Assembly (NCBI GenBank): GCA_028386065.3 | Contig: JAKUCV010004431.1 | Coordinates: forward strand, 1 to 64,000 | DNA: 64,000 nucleotides | Origin: Turnera subulata | Taxonomy: Eukaryota; Streptophyta; Magnoliopsida; Malpighiales; Passifloraceae | Reading direction: 5' to 3' | Shown here: positions 11,716-23,270 of the stretch, piece by piece | How the letters are laid out: each line of letters begins with the position of its first letter | Position numbering within the stretch: the first letter of the stretch is position 1 | The notes under the pieces: generated by a model | Database searches by the model: none | What the model was told of the DNA's origin: nothing | What the model saw: the letters and a program-made list of their open reading frames with translations, nothing else | Program-made: the position numbers and the translations under genes

Positions 11716-12021
11716 AATAGGACGCATAGTGCTTGGATGGAGTAGGTGCTTTAAAGCTCTACCGCTAGGAGTAGTATGAAGTTAGTATAGGAGAAATCAA
11801 GAGAAGTTTTGCATATCTCGATCACTTTGGATATACGCATCCTGATCTTCTCAATTGCAGGGTTCTATTATGTACACTGGCGCCTATGTTTCAGGCTTAC
11901 ATTCGGGTGTCTTGTTTTTCTCTTCAGTTTTACAGGCTACGGCATTGGTCTCGAAATCAGCCCTGAAGACATACTCAATACCACTAGTTGTACACTTCAT
12001 TAGTCTAATGAAAGAGGTGCA

Positions 12022-12310
12022 CAACACGAGGTCTTCGCCGAAGGTCATCCACCCTAGTACTACTCTCGCCCAGGCACAAGTAGTTGTCTTGTTATGATGG
12101 CCTTTTAAACACCTGCAAGAGGTCAACGTTTCTGGAAAGTCACCCATCCTTGTACAACTCTCCGGAACCATAGCGGTTGTCTTGTTATGCTGGCTTTTTA
12201 AACATTGTTGAGTGGCCATTCTGATCGGGAGGTCACCCATCCTAGTACTGCTACTACTCCTGCCCAAGCACTATCCCATATCTTGTTATGGTGCCCTTTT
12301 AAACACCTTC
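12022..12310 (-). repeat. Three tandem units with 5S-rRNA-derived segments
   Basis: Three units of roughly 90-95 bp each hold a segment matching, on the minus strand, the 3' half of plant 5S rRNA: the complement of AGTACTAGGATGGGTGACC with CTTGGGCGAGAG-like flanks. This is clearest at about 12225-12275 and 12037-12085 and weaker at about 12140-12175. Each unit continues with GTTGTCTTGTTATGNTGGC and TTTTAAACA. Only the region equivalent to the internal promoter's 3' part (IE/box C) is present and the 5' half of 5S is missing, so this is not a functional gene. Confidence 0.65.
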
Positions 12311-12329
12311 AAGATGTCATTACACATTT

Positions 12330-12970
12330 TCCAATAAGAAGTAGCTCTAACTGTTTTAAGGTTGAAGGGTCTGCATTCTTGTACCCCTTGGTGTAATCTA
12401 ATTAGCATTATGTAAGTAATATTCTTTTGGATATCTGAAATGATAAAGCGAAAAGAATATTCGGCAATAAATTTGTACTTCCATAATAAATTTGTACTTC
12501 CATAGCTTACAATTATAAAACTGTGATCCTCACAAAACTTACTATATATTTTATGAAACTAACTTCTATTCTCAGGCACAAAAATATTTGACATTAGAGG
12601 AAATATCAATGCTCAAAATACATGATGTAACTTGAATTAAGAAGTAAAATTGTCTTGCAATGAATAATTTTGATTTTTTGAGTGGATATCTAAAAGCATG
12701 TATTTGTAACATTCAGACGTTCAAAAAAAAACTTGTCTGAACTCTGAACCTCTTTCCTAAACTTGTATTTTGATAAAATAATATATCATACAAGAGGATT
12801 TAACAAGATTAAAAAACTTAATGAACCAAGATAGGAAAAATTTATTTTGCAAACCCTTATTACTTATTTTTGGCTTTTCTGTGTGAATAACCCATTGGAA
12901 AATTAGTACAATTTAAAATAAAATTTTCCTACGTTAGTAATAATACTTGTATTTGTATTTTGCACAAGCG
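12330..12970. other. AT-rich spacer between 5S-derived repeats
   Basis: No gene is recognised. It separates the three-unit block from the single unit at about 12978. A short direct duplication (AATAAATTTGTACTTCCAT, twice, at about 12465-12502) is visible. Confidence 0.4.
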
Positions 12971-12977
12971 ATTGCCT

Positions 12978-13085
12978 TGTGATGGTGGCTTTTTTAAACA
13001 CCTTCAATAGGTCAATGTTTTCGGGAGGTTACCCATCCCAGTACTACTCTTCCCGAAGCACAACGGCTGTCTTGTTATACTGTCA
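12978..13085 (-). repeat. Fourth 5S-rRNA-derived unit
   Basis: The same unit as at 12022-12310: TTTTAAACACCTTCAA, then a CGGGAGGT-ACCCATCC-AGTACTACTC core, then GCTGTCTTGTTATACTG. It lies about 670 bp from the others, showing that the unit was dispersed or split by an insertion. Confidence 0.6.
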
Positions 13086-14834
13086 TTTTATTTTTGGAGA
13101 CATCTTGAGAAACGTTTATATCTGAGGTAAGCTTAAGATTTACTATGGCTTAGTAATTATTTTCATAGTTAGATTAGCTTTGAGTAAAGGTTTGTAAACT
13201 GTACTTTAGTAAAACTTGTATGAAGAAAGTCAACTAAATTAGATAAGATATGGGATTGTTTTGCTCAAAAACTAAAGAACAAGCTTTAGATTAACAGCTT
13301 TGGACTAACTTTATATGTAAAGGTTCGAACTTAGCTTAAAAACATATTTATGTGGGATATGCTTAGTTGGTTTGATCTTTATGGGATTATCTTATAGCAA
13401 AATTTAAAGCAAAGCCTAGATTTGGTTTTACTTTTTGTATTGTAAAGGTTTGAGTTTAATCTTGTAAAAATTTGTAAAATAGGTTGTTAGTTTGCTACCT
13501 TTGTTGGTGGTTGTACTACGAACCATTCTAAAATTCTTCATCCAATCCTTTGTTAATTCTTGGCTAGTTGACTTATTTACTAGCTAAGATGCTCATCAAA
13601 TCGATTTCATACTAATAATATCAAATCTATGATTTCAAGAAAAAGACTAATGTACCAAATATAACCAATGTGCAGGTTAAATGTGCGGGTTTTTTCCTCT
13701 CTTTTTTTTTCCACCTGATCTGATATTACAATCATATATTATTACTTCAACTTGTGGGCAAATAAAGCTAGGGATTCTTACTCCTAAATGAGGATGGAGA
13801 GTCCACAATCCATTTTGTTTTCAGGTTTTCATTTGTACGGTTTGCAGATTAAACACAATTTTGAAAACTTAGCAGTTCGTTTGGTATCAAATCCAAAATG
13901 AACATGAATTCAATTCATTAAAAATTTAGAATTTGAGTTCATTATGAAATCAATTCTTATGTTTGTGCTATTGGTAGTGGTTCCACCTCATAAGGGTGAG
14001 ACATGGCTTTTTGCTCCCATAGTCTTATTTGAATCACCCACGGTAAAAAAACCCCTGACAGAGAACAAACCCACAAAAAAATAGAATTAAGCTCACTAAA
14101 AGTGAAACTAAACTCGCAAAAATTAAGAATAAACCAACTAAACTGGAAAACTAAAGAGAAAAAAACAGTTGGTGGGGGGCTTACTACCGGAAAGAGAGCC
14201 GTCGGCAGCCCCAATCTTTAGATCCAGGGCTTTTTCTTTGAGAGAAAGAGGTAGAAAAGAAAAATCCTAAACCGGTACTATTAAAAATAATAAATTAGTG
14301 TCTGTGTGATAATTTCTGTAAAATCAGTTTACTATAAGCTAAAACTATTCCTTTTTGTCTCCCCTTATAGTACTCCAATCCTACAAATTCTACAATCTAT
14401 TGGTAATTTATGAATGAAATTGCGTTAACTCCGCAATCATATAATTAAAAAAAAAAAACTGTTTTTCATGAAAATTGTTCTCACAATGAATGAACGTCCA
14501 ATAATTCTTCTTATGAGTTACTGCATATATTTATCAACTTCGTGGGGGTCAGATCAACTAGTTTGAATTGTTATAACTTAACAAGATATTTCGAGCTAGT
14601 GTTTTGAGAATGCAACACTATAAGAGGGCTATGTATAATCTTTATGGTTTCCATTAATTATGTCTCAATACGAAATCGTATTGGACCGGTAATGACTTTT
14701 ATATGCAGCTGAAAAGATTCCTTTGTGGTAGCAAATGGAAAAACAACTTATTATTTATCTGATTACACACACTAAGAGATATAACTATTACTTCCAGAAG
14801 TAAATACAAGAAGTCGACTATTATAAATCTTTCG
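13086..14834. other. Intergenic DNA downstream of the first P450
   Basis: AT-rich DNA with no recognisable gene. The 85-aa minus-strand frame at 13957-14214 is not recognised and is probably chance. The last few hundred bases would hold the 3' UTR of the P450, which is read leftwards and ends at 14835; no clear polyadenylation signal is assigned. Confidence 0.4.
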
Positions 14835-16637
14835 TTACGCGGCTGGCAGAGGATGACGAAGTATAGGAACTAATTCCAGAGGAGTTTTCCTCTTAAGTGC
14901 AGCTCCAAAGTCTACAAGCATGTCCAAATTTTCTGGCTTCATTTCAAAGGGGAGTTTCCAATCAAAGTTCAACAATAGACTTGCTAGGGGGAGTAGGACA
15001 TTTGCAGAACCAAATGACATGCCTGGACATATTCTTCTGCCAGCACCAAATGGTATATATTCGAAATTAGATCCTTTGTAATCAATTGCTCCATCTTGGA
15101 ATCTCTCTGGAATAAAAGTTTCAGCTTCAACCCAGTAACTCGGATCTCTACCCATTGCCCATGCATTAATAATCACATTCAATTTTGGTGGAATCCGGTA
15201 GCCTTTGATCTCACATTCCTCCTGACATTCTCTTGGCATTAGAAGGGGAACAGGAGGGTGTAACCTTAGAGTTTCTTTGATAACCAACTTCAAGTAACTT
15301 AATTCATCAACTCTTGATTCATCTACCTTCCCATGGATACTGAAGAGCTCCCGGACCTCCAGTTGTGACTTTTCCATCACCTTTGGATTTTTCATCAGCT
15401 CTGACATTGCCCACTGGAGAGCATTTGAGGTAGTCTCAGACCCAGCTACAAACATGTCCTGAAAATTAAAGACAACAAAATGAGGCAAACATAGTGTTCC
15501 ACAAATTTCCACTGCCACCTCAAAAGAAAATTTTCCCACGTGCACTTGGTTTCAAATAATTTAATCAAGATTAGGCATCATTGAGAGAGAGAGGGAGGGT
15601 GCACTCTTCAGATTGTAGATCTATTATATACTTCAACAAGCCATATTTATGATTCCAAGTGACAAAGAAAATGTTGCAGATCGTGAAAAAAAAAAAAAAA
15701 AACATATGACCGCAGATATAATTATTCAACATACCAAAATGACTGCTTTTATGTTGTCCGTTGTTAATGGGAATTCGAGGTTGCCGTCATCCTGAAGATT
15801 CAAAAGGACACCCACCAGATCATCTGCTTCTTCCTTTCTCCCAATCCTTGCGGCCGCTAGCTTTCTCTCTCTATGTTCATTTATGATTCTCTTCAGTATC
15901 ATGTCTGCTCCTTGATGGACCCTTTGCAGTTTGGATTTGAATCCAGTTACTAAAGGGAGAAAACGCCAAGAAGGGAAAAGATCTGAAATATTTATACCTC
16001 CTATGTCCTTTGTGATGGATGCAGCAATTGATGCGAATGCTTCCTGTTCTTTCCCCATGTTATTACCAAATGCTGCCCTCGAGATTACACTGTATGTTAA
16101 AGAAAACAACAGCTTACTAAGGTTTACTTGGGATCCTTGGCAGCAAGAAATTCTCCTGACAAGATTTGATGCCTCTTCTTCCCTGATTCCTCTGAATGAT
16201 TGCACTCGTTTCGCAGTTAGCAGCTCTAGTGTGCAAATCTTCCGCAACTGCCTCCAGTAGTCACCATAGGGTGAAAACACAATATCAGCACAATTATCAA
16301 AGATTATTCTACCCATTAGAAAAGAGGGCCGATAAGCAAAGTTTGTGTCATGGGTTTTCAACACTTCCTTGGCAACTTCTGCTGAAGAAATAATTATTTG
16401 GTGAATCTCTCCAAGCTGGAGATGCATAATATCTCCATATTTCTTGGCTAAGACTTGAAGTCGTTGTTGGGGTGGAGAGCCAAATAACAGAAGAATGTTT
16501 CCTATAATCGGTAGTCTCCATGGGCCAGGGGGTAAATCTGAAGCCAAGGTTTTCGATTTTGATCTTTTTTGTTTCCTGAAGAAGAGAAACATGAGCAAGA
16601 ATGAGAGGAAGACCGAGGAGAGCAATTGAAGTTCCAT
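14835..16637 (-). CDS. Cytochrome P450, CYP71D/CYP726A-like
   Basis: A haem-thiolate monooxygenase anchored in the ER membrane. The family hydroxylates small lipophilic molecules with electrons from cytochrome P450 reductase, and this subgroup usually acts on terpenes. The CDS is complement(14835..15458,15735..16637), 508 codons plus TAA, a usual family length. The 276-bp intron has GT-AG ends and lies at the position conserved in CYP71-clan genes, just before the I-helix. Visible motifs are an N-terminal hydrophobic anchor (residues 1-20), the hinge PPGPW (about 36), I-helix AGSETT (306-311), K-helix ETLR (363-366), PERF (418-421) and haem loop [10 protein letters not shown] with Cys445. All essential residues are present and no frame is broken. 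A paralogue lies at 53399-55065 and a pseudogene copy at 17420-27780. The substrate cannot be told from sequence. Confidence 0.93.
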
Positions 16638-16687
16638 GATGTCTGTGGCCGATCAAGTATTACTTCGCGTTCTCCCACCTACGTACA

Positions 16688-16694
16688 ATTTATA
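16688..16694 (-). promoter_or_regulatory. TATA box of the first P450
   Basis: TATAAAT on the minus strand, 51 bp upstream of the ATG at 16637. This leaves a short 5' UTR and supports the chosen start codon. Confidence 0.5.
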
Positions 16695-17419
16695 AGCGTA
16701 TTCGAGTGGTACTGATGTTGTCTGAAGGTAAACTTTAAAAGAAAAGTGAGAGGTGAAGCCTTAGCCTTGCTTTTACGAAGTATAACGACCATACATGCAG
16801 CCCATTTTCCTTTCGCTGAGTTTGTTAAAATTTCTTTGAAAAGTTGGCAACCTAGCGGTCTCCCCGTAGCAAGAAGGAGACAACCTAGGGGCGAAGAAGA
16901 AGTTGGCAGCCTGATCCTTCACGCGTTGACAACCGCGGCTGAAGAAAATGATCTGTTTAAAAAATATGGCAGATATGTACAGGAGAAAGTTGATCTTTTT
17001 TTATCAATCCCATGAGGTTAATTAGTCAGATGAAAACACTCAACAAATGAAACAACTCTTTTACACCCATTTTCCCTTGCTTCACTGTTCATTTCATTTC
17101 AGATTACAAAACGTACTTATATAGAGGTAAACTAGCAAGTGGCGGGCTCACCTGCTTACACAAAACGAAATTGCAGCCTTAGTCACCTAAACATGCAGGT
17201 TTATTAGGCTGATCAAGATAACAACATAGATTAAAATAAACACTTAATTAATCAAAAAACACAATGTGCATTAGAATAGGTTTATACTTCAATATAAAAA
17301 TCCATAAGCGACCCCATGCTTGTGCAAAAACCAGCTACTTATTCACACTTCCAACAAAATAATGCATTCAAAGTGTTTGCCTATGTTTCATGAGTCATCC
17401 AAAGTATTTGCCTATGTTT
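16695..17419. other. Intergenic DNA between P450 copies
   Basis: No gene is supported; the 89-aa plus frame at 16746-17015 is not recognised. A 14-base string (AAGTRTTTGCCTATGTTTCAT-like) is directly repeated at about 17370 and 17401, at the broken end of the P450 pseudogene. Confidence 0.35.
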
Positions 17420-17570
17420 CATTCATCAACCTTTCCTTGGCTACTAAAGAGTGCCGGAAGACCTCTAGCTGCGCCTTTTCCATCACCTTTAGATTTTTTC
17501 AGTAGCTCTGACGTACATTGCGGACTCCATATAGCCGTAAAGGAAGTCTCAGACCAGCTACAAACATGTC
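17420..17570 (-). pseudogene. P450 pseudogene, start of exon 2
   Basis: On the minus strand this matches the first roughly 50 codons of exon 2 of the P450 at 14835: the acceptor site and the residues around MFVAGSET are retained, and the segment ends near SSQGKVDE. Frameshifts spoil the middle. The sequence upstream of it (17571-17700) also matches the intron of the intact gene, including the stretch around TTGGTTTCAAATAATTT, so this is a genomic duplicate and not a retrocopy. The rest of exon 2, with the K-helix and haem loop, is absent. The matching end of exon 1 lies at 27540-27780, beyond the LINE. Confidence 0.85.
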
Positions 17571-17864
17571 CTGAAAACAAAGACAACAAAGTGAGGCAAA
17601 CGTAGCGTTCCATAAATTCCCACTGTGCACTTGGTTTCAAATAATTTGATCAAGATTAGGCATCAATGAAAGAGAGGGTGCAACATCCACTTTTGTAAAT
17701 TTAAAAAACGAGCCATAGTTCAATTTGGCAAACTACCAAAAACTGCAGAGAGGGATGTATCTTGGATAGGATGGGGAATTAACATCACTCACGATACAGA
17801 AACATTTTTTTTTATACTAACGATTGATTTATTGCTATATGAAAGATAAGTTCACCGTGTCAGA

Positions 17865-19251
17865 CTTTTGGATTTGTTGGTAGCTATGGATTTTGGGGAC
17901 AAGTGGAGGAGCTGGATCATGGGATGAATCAGATATCCAAAGATATCTGTTTTGTTAAATGGTTGTCCATCTAATGAATTTGTTGCACATAGGGAATTGA
18001 AACAAGGGGACCCCTTGTCTCCTTTTTTCTTTTTTATTTGATATTGTGGCTAAGGGATTGTATCCTCTGGTGGAGCAGGCTATTAAGAAGGGTATCATTC
18101 AAGAGCTAAAGGTGAATAATGTTGGGGTGCCCCTTCTTCAGTTTGCTGATGATACCCTATTTTTTTGTCCGGATGATATGGCGTCTCTAATTAACTTGAA
18201 GAGGGTGTTAAGATGCTTTGAGAATCTGTCTAGGCTTAGCATAAACTTTCATAAAAGTAGTTTGCTTGGTGTTAATATACCAAATCAGGGGGCTAGGGAT
18301 GTGGCTGCGGCTTGATGAGTAAGTCAGTATCTCTTCCTATGTCTTACTTAGGTCTGCAGATTGGTATGAATATGCATCGAATCAAAGCTTGGGAGCCTGT
18401 GATCTCAAGGATCAAGGGTAGGCTGGCTAGCTGGAAAGGCAAGTTTTTATCTGTGGGTGGTAGAATAACATTGATCAAATCCGTCTTGAGTAACCTACCT
18501 TTGTATTTCATGTCCTTATACAAGATGCCCAGTGGAGTTGTAAAGAAGATAGTAAGGATGCAAAGAGATTTCTTGTGGGGGGTAGTGAGGAGAAGAGAAA
18601 ATTGTGTCCGGTGGCTTGGACCAAGATTGCCAAACAAAAGAAGTGTGGAGGGATGGGAATCGAGGAATTGAATATCAAAAACCACTGCCTTTTGTTCAAA
18701 TGGCTATGGAGGTATATCACTATGGATCCTGAGTCATGTGATACTCCTTTATGGTCACGGATCGTTTCTTGTGTGTATAGAAGGGAGTCGGTGAATTCTT
18801 GGCCAACCTTTCTTGATTCTTCTATGTCTGCAGTGTGGCAAAATATTGTCAAATCAGGGGAGGCTTCTCTTGGGCATGGTGTGAGGTTATGTGAAAATAT
18901 TGTTGTGGACTTAAAGGATGGGTTTTCCTGTAAATTTTGGACTGATAGGTGGCTCTCGGTTGGGGTGCTAATGGAGTTATTTCCTCGGCTTTTCTCGGTA
19001 TCGAACAGTAAGTTTGCCCCAGTTGTTGATTTGTATCACTGTAATACTGGTATTTATGGTTGGGATTTTAATTGGAGAAGGAATTTGTATGAGTGGGAAC
19101 TAGAAGAGGAGGGTGAGTTACTTAGGAGTTTAGAGAATGTGGTCTTTAGTAGTGCTTGAGTTGATGGATGGAGGTGGGTGGGGGATGAGAAAGGAATTTT
19201 TAGTGTTAAATCAGGATATGCATTGTTTTGTAATAGTATGGGTGGATCTAG
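17865..19251 (+). pseudogene. LINE reverse transcriptase (5' part)
   Basis: The 5'-truncated coding region of a plant non-LTR retrotransposon. Around 18005 the protein reads QGDPLSP, and at about 18136 FADD, the catalytic box of reverse transcriptase. From 18312 come the segments typical of plant LINEs (LGLQIG, then LASWKGK and LSVGGR), and by 18575-19159 the domain linking RT to the C-terminal zinc-knuckle region. Several frame changes and a stop at 19158 make it non-functional. It stops abruptly at 19251 where the SIRE-like element begins and resumes at 26772. Confidence 0.88.
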
Positions 19252-19792
19252 TGTTAGAATAGGTTCCCTACGCTAGAGGGGGTGAATAGCATTTTTTGGA
19301 CGAAAACTAAAAAAAACTTGCAGAGAATAAATGCGGAATTGAAAGAACAAGGACACACCAAAATTTATACTGGTTCACATACACAACTTGTGTGGCTAAT
19401 CCAGTCCTCCGAGAGACTCTCTCGAAGATTTCACTATCTAAGTTAAGCTTCCGGGTGCTTAACAAACCATTTACAAACCTAGAGCTCGAATCTCACGAAA
19501 CTCTACTTACTTGCTTGAAGATACCTCACTTCAAGACTTCTCACACAGAAAGAAGACACTCTTCCTATGAATTTACTACAAGGGAACAATCCTTCCTTCT
19601 GGTGTATTGACAACACTTTTATCACTCAAACAAAGGCTCTCTCAAAGAGTGGATATGAGTAACAAATAAGCTCTATAAAAGGTAACTCTCAATCCTCGAG
19701 GATATTGGCTCATAAAAATTGCAATGCATGTATGCCAACGAATGCTTAAAATGTAGGGAGTTAATTGTTCATAATCAGAGATGTAAATCCTC

Positions 19793-19800
19793 TATTTATA
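19793..19800 (-). promoter_or_regulatory. LTR TATA box of the SIRE-like element
   Basis: TATAAATA on the minus strand, about 97 bp downstream of the last palindrome of the LTR array. The promoter would fire leftwards within the LTR. Confidence 0.5.
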
Positions 19801-19897
19801 TGTCTCAAAACATGTATGACCATTGTGGAATCAATCCAAAATACCTTTAGACAAAATAGCATGGGATGTTGAAAAAGATGTCTGCTCAAAACGGCAC

Positions 19898-20425
19898 AAC
19901 ATCGATGTTTGGCCGGTAAGTTTGAATTATTGGACCAACAGTCATGAGAACATCGATGTTTACCAATGGAATATCGATGTTTTGCCAGTAAATATGAATT
20001 ATTGAGTCCAACGGTCACTGAAACATCGATGTTTGTAAAGCCAACATCAATGTTTTAGAGCTACGGCCAATCATTTTTAAAGCTGATTTTGCAAGAACAT
20101 CGATGTTTATATCCTAACATCGATGTTTATGTGCTTCGGCAAAAGATATTGTAAAGTTGATTTGTAAGAACATCGATGTTGAGATGGACAACATCGATGT
20201 TTTATTGCTACGGCAAAACCAGTTTGAAAGCATCATCATGGGAACATCGATGTGTACTTGAAGAACAACGATGTTCATTTGGTTTGGCAAAAATCAATTT
20301 AAAGACATCAATTGATGCAACATCAATGTCTCAAATTTAGACATCGATGTTTGGCTGCTGCAAAACATTTTTCAAGAGCAACGGTCATGAGAACATCGAT
20401 GTTTAGGATCCCAACATCGATGTTC
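19898..20425. repeat. Array of paired AACATCGATGTT palindromes (3' LTR)
   Basis: About fifteen copies or near copies of the 12-bp palindrome AACATCGATGTT, mostly in pairs. Within a pair the spacer is 8-9 bp, so the centres lie 20-21 bp apart, two turns of the DNA helix. Pairs recur every 70-75 bp, and the stretches between pairs are related (GCTACGGCCAA-like). Some copies have single changes such as AACATCAATGTT. Confidence 0.85.
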
Positions 20426-20962
20426 TGAGCTAAAAAAACAATTTTATTATTGAAAGGATGCTATTTATTGCATGAGTAAAATTAATTTTTTTTTTGAGCC
20501 AATGTCTTAGAAGAATTGAGTATTTAACCTTTGTGCAATTTGAGTTCCTAAGTCTTCTTGCTTGTTACTTCAATGCTTGTGTTCTTTGCCATTTGATTGA
20601 TTTTTTTTTGCTCCAAGAGTTGTCATCAATTGAGTCATGGGTGGTTTGTCAATATCAAAACCCTGAAATGAGATAAGGAGGCATGAGTTCTAACAATTTT
20701 CCCCTTTCTGATAATGACAAACAAATAAGAGTATATGCCAAGTTTTATGAATTCATAAGTGAGGTTAATTCCTCCTATGTTTTTCAAACTATGATTCCCC
20801 CTAACTTAGTGCATATTTCTTATGATTCCCCCTAACTTGGTGCATATACTTCCATGAATCTTCCCCCTTCTGGCATTAGCAAAAAGAAACATCAATAGTA
20901 AATTTTTATTGAATTGAAAAGACATAAACATAACAAGAGAGAAGAGTTTAGAGAGTTGGGTC

Positions 20963-22253
20963 CTAGTTCCCATCATCTTCATCATCATCATCAGTTTGTG
21001 CAAGAAGTGCTTCTTCCTTGTCTTCATCATCAGCTGCTTCTCCATCACCCTCCACATCCATTGGATCATCTTCCGCATGTTCATCAAAGTTCTCATCATC
21101 ATCATCACCTTCATCATCAAAGTTGTAACCATGAAGGGTGATGTGATATGGCGGAGCATTATAGTTCACACGGGCAAAGTAAGACCTAAGAGAGTGGCCT
21201 TGTCTTTGCACTTCCTGTCAATTCTCTCAATTGCTCGTCCCATGCCGGTCATGCTCAGTTGTAGGTTGTGAATGGAGGAAGCAATGGTCCGGAGGTTTGG
21301 CGTCGAGAAGCGGCTGCACGGGAACTTTCTGCTTGGGCAGTCCTTGGAGCTTGCTCGTAAGTTCGGCCGGGCCTTGGTTCTTCCACAGATTTGCTGGTGC
21401 GGAAAGTGGCGTCACTTATCGCCCATATTTTGGTGTGAGGAACCTGCCCGTCGTTTCCGACATCAGCACCTGCATGCAATAGAATATCCAACACCAAGAA
21501 GGAATATGGCAAAGGATGCTCGGTGTATTGGGATGTATAGTCCGACATGTGCATAAGCACAAATCGTGCCCAATTAATTGGTGCATGGTGAATGATGGCA
21601 TGAAGTACTTTCATATCTTTAATGGACATGACGGTGTGATTTTTGTCTCTTGGCTTGATGACCCGAGTGAGAAGGTAGAATAGAACTCGGTACTCTGGGT
21701 TAATGGAGTGGATGGTTGGCCTCCCGGAGCTGTGTCGAACTAGAGTCGTGAAGCCAAGCTCATTCAGAAAGAGTGGTTCGTGGGTTGTGGCCCAATGGTC
21801 ACCTCCATAGGATGCAATATCGTCTCCCTGAAATGGTAATCCAGCACGTGCCCCGAATTCCTCCAATGTCATTGTAATGTACACTCTATTGACATTAGCG
21901 GACAATGTGTCACCATCTCGTCGGAGAGTTGAGTAGAATGCTCGGACGAATTCAGTACTATATTCCCAGGCCCTGTTGGTCACGAATTCCCACAATCCCG
22001 ATGCTCAAAGATGAGCTTCAAGCTGTGTGTAGTTCTTCTCCTTCGGGTAATCCATCGAAAGATACCGTGGAGACGCAATTAAGCGCTTAGAGAAGAGAGA
22101 CATGAAGTTGTGAAGTTTGGCTCTGGAAGAGAACCAGATTGAGGTGCCTTCCACGGCAAATTGAGGAGCTGAGCTTGAAGAGCCTCCTCTTTGCTTTGAT
22201 GGTCTCTTCTCAGCGGGAGATTTGCCCTTGGAAGATTTCTTCCCACCTGCCAT
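20963..22253 (-). pseudogene. Env-like / plant transposon-associated ORF, broken
   Basis: It starts with ATG at 22253 after an MAGGKKSSKG-type basic, serine-rich N-terminus. It then has a segment resembling the putative plant transposon protein domain found in SIRE-type env-like ORFs (around FVRAFYSTL and MTLEEFGARAGLPF, about 21.8-21.95 kb), and ends in an acidic D/E-rich tail at 20963-21130. A TGA at 22005-22007 interrupts the frame, and at least two frame changes lie at about 21.2-21.27 kb, so no full protein can be made. The function of these plant env-like proteins is not established. It has its own TATA box at 22345. Confidence 0.65.
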
Positions 22254-22344
22254 ACTTGAGAAAAATAAGTAGATAAATGATGTGGAGAGTAAGTGTAGAA
22301 TAAATGAACAGTAGGGAGTGTGTAAAATGAGAGAAGGAGGCAGC

Positions 22345-22353
22345 ATTTATATA
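22345..22353 (-). promoter_or_regulatory. TATA box of the env-like ORF
   Basis: TATATAAAT on the minus strand, 92 bp upstream of the ATG at 22253 and about 86 bp downstream of the nearest palindrome of the internal array. This matches the array-to-TATA spacing in the LTR. Confidence 0.5.
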
Positions 22354-22438
22354 GGGAAGCCAAGAATATAGCTATTTTAGTCCTTAAAACAGGCTCCAAC
22401 GGCTAGATAACGGCTATATTTTTGAAAAATAATGGCTA

Positions 22439-22950
22439 AACATCGATGTCTGGTCAAGAAACATCGATGTTTCATGCTCTCCAACGGCTAGATTTTTGAA
22501 AAGTGACGTTTGAACATCGATGTTCGTAAGCGCAACATCGATGTTTCTGTGCCTCTGGAAGAATTTGAAATGCGGCCATTCAAGACAACATCGATCTTGT
22601 ATTCTTTGAACATCGATGTTTTAGAAACGACTGGAAAAAAAATTTCAAACTGTAATGACAGATCATCGATGTCTTACTTGTGAGCATCGATGTTTAAAGC
22701 TACTAGGAAGAAAAATACTTACTGAACATCGATGTTGCAAGTCTGAACATCGATGTTTGTATATGTCGGTTAATGACTTGATTGTTCACATGATGGGACA
22801 TCGATGTTGGCCTCTCGACATCGATGTTTTTAAACTACTGGTTGAAAATGATATGAGCTGAAGTCTACTAAACATCAATGTTTGATCCTCAACTTCGATG
22901 TTTTTCAGCCTCGGGTCTAAGTTTGTTCATTCGGAACATCGATGTTTTGC
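22439..22950. repeat. Array of paired AACATCGATGTT palindromes (internal)
   Basis: About fifteen copies of AACATCGATGTT and near variants, again mostly in pairs with 9-bp spacers (for example CGTAAGCGC and GCAAGTCTG), so about 21 bp centre to centre. The array lies between two divergent core promoters: the env-like TATA box to the left and the TATA box at 23229 to the right. Confidence 0.85.
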
Positions 22951-23228
22951 AGTCTCGGCTTTCTTGTTCTCCCTATCTTTTGGCTTAAATGAAGGGTACC
23001 TTCAAAACAACTTAAAAAATACTCTGACGCTCATGTCAGTGAAGGTAAGACACAAAATAGATCAATGTAGAGCCAGGGATTCTTAGTTCATTTCGAATTT
23101 CCGAAGAATGACTCTTTCTTTATGGGTTTTGATAGTCTCGTCACGGCTTACGTCAGCAACCCTCTCGAGTATTCTGCATTTTTCAACATGAAGTCTCGTA
23201 TATGTCCTTACCATCATCACTTTATGCT

Positions 23229-23236
23229 TATAAATA
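23229..23236 (+). promoter_or_regulatory. TATA box of the divergent small ORF
   Basis: TATAAATA, 35 bp upstream of the ATG at 23271. It rules out the earlier in-frame ATG at 23202, which lies upstream of this box. Confidence 0.5.
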
Positions 23237-23270
23237 CCAACCTCATGCTTGGCAAGGCATATCTCAAACC

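Larger units (their letters stand above)
19252..20695 (-). repeat. 3' LTR of the SIRE-like element
   Basis: 1,444 bp; read on the minus strand it begins TGTTAGAACTCATG and ends ATTCTAACA. The purine tract GAAAGGGGAAAAT lies just outside it at about 20697-20711, as expected before a 3' LTR. It holds a palindrome array (19898-20425) and a TATA box (19793-19800). Confidence 0.82.

Noticed and set aside
12022..12310. Functional 5S rRNA genes
   Set aside because: Only the 3' half is present and the cores are degenerate with insertions.
19898..20425. CRISPR-like array
   Set aside because: Repeats are 12-bp palindromes in pairs, the stretches between pairs are related to each other, and the setting is a plant retrotransposon LTR with no cas genes.
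20806..21159. Met/Lys- or His-rich frames
   Set aside because: They are other frames of the acidic D/E-rich tail of the env-like pseudogene.
23202..23270. Upstream start for the 127-aa ORF
   Set aside because: The TATA box at 23229 lies downstream of that ATG.
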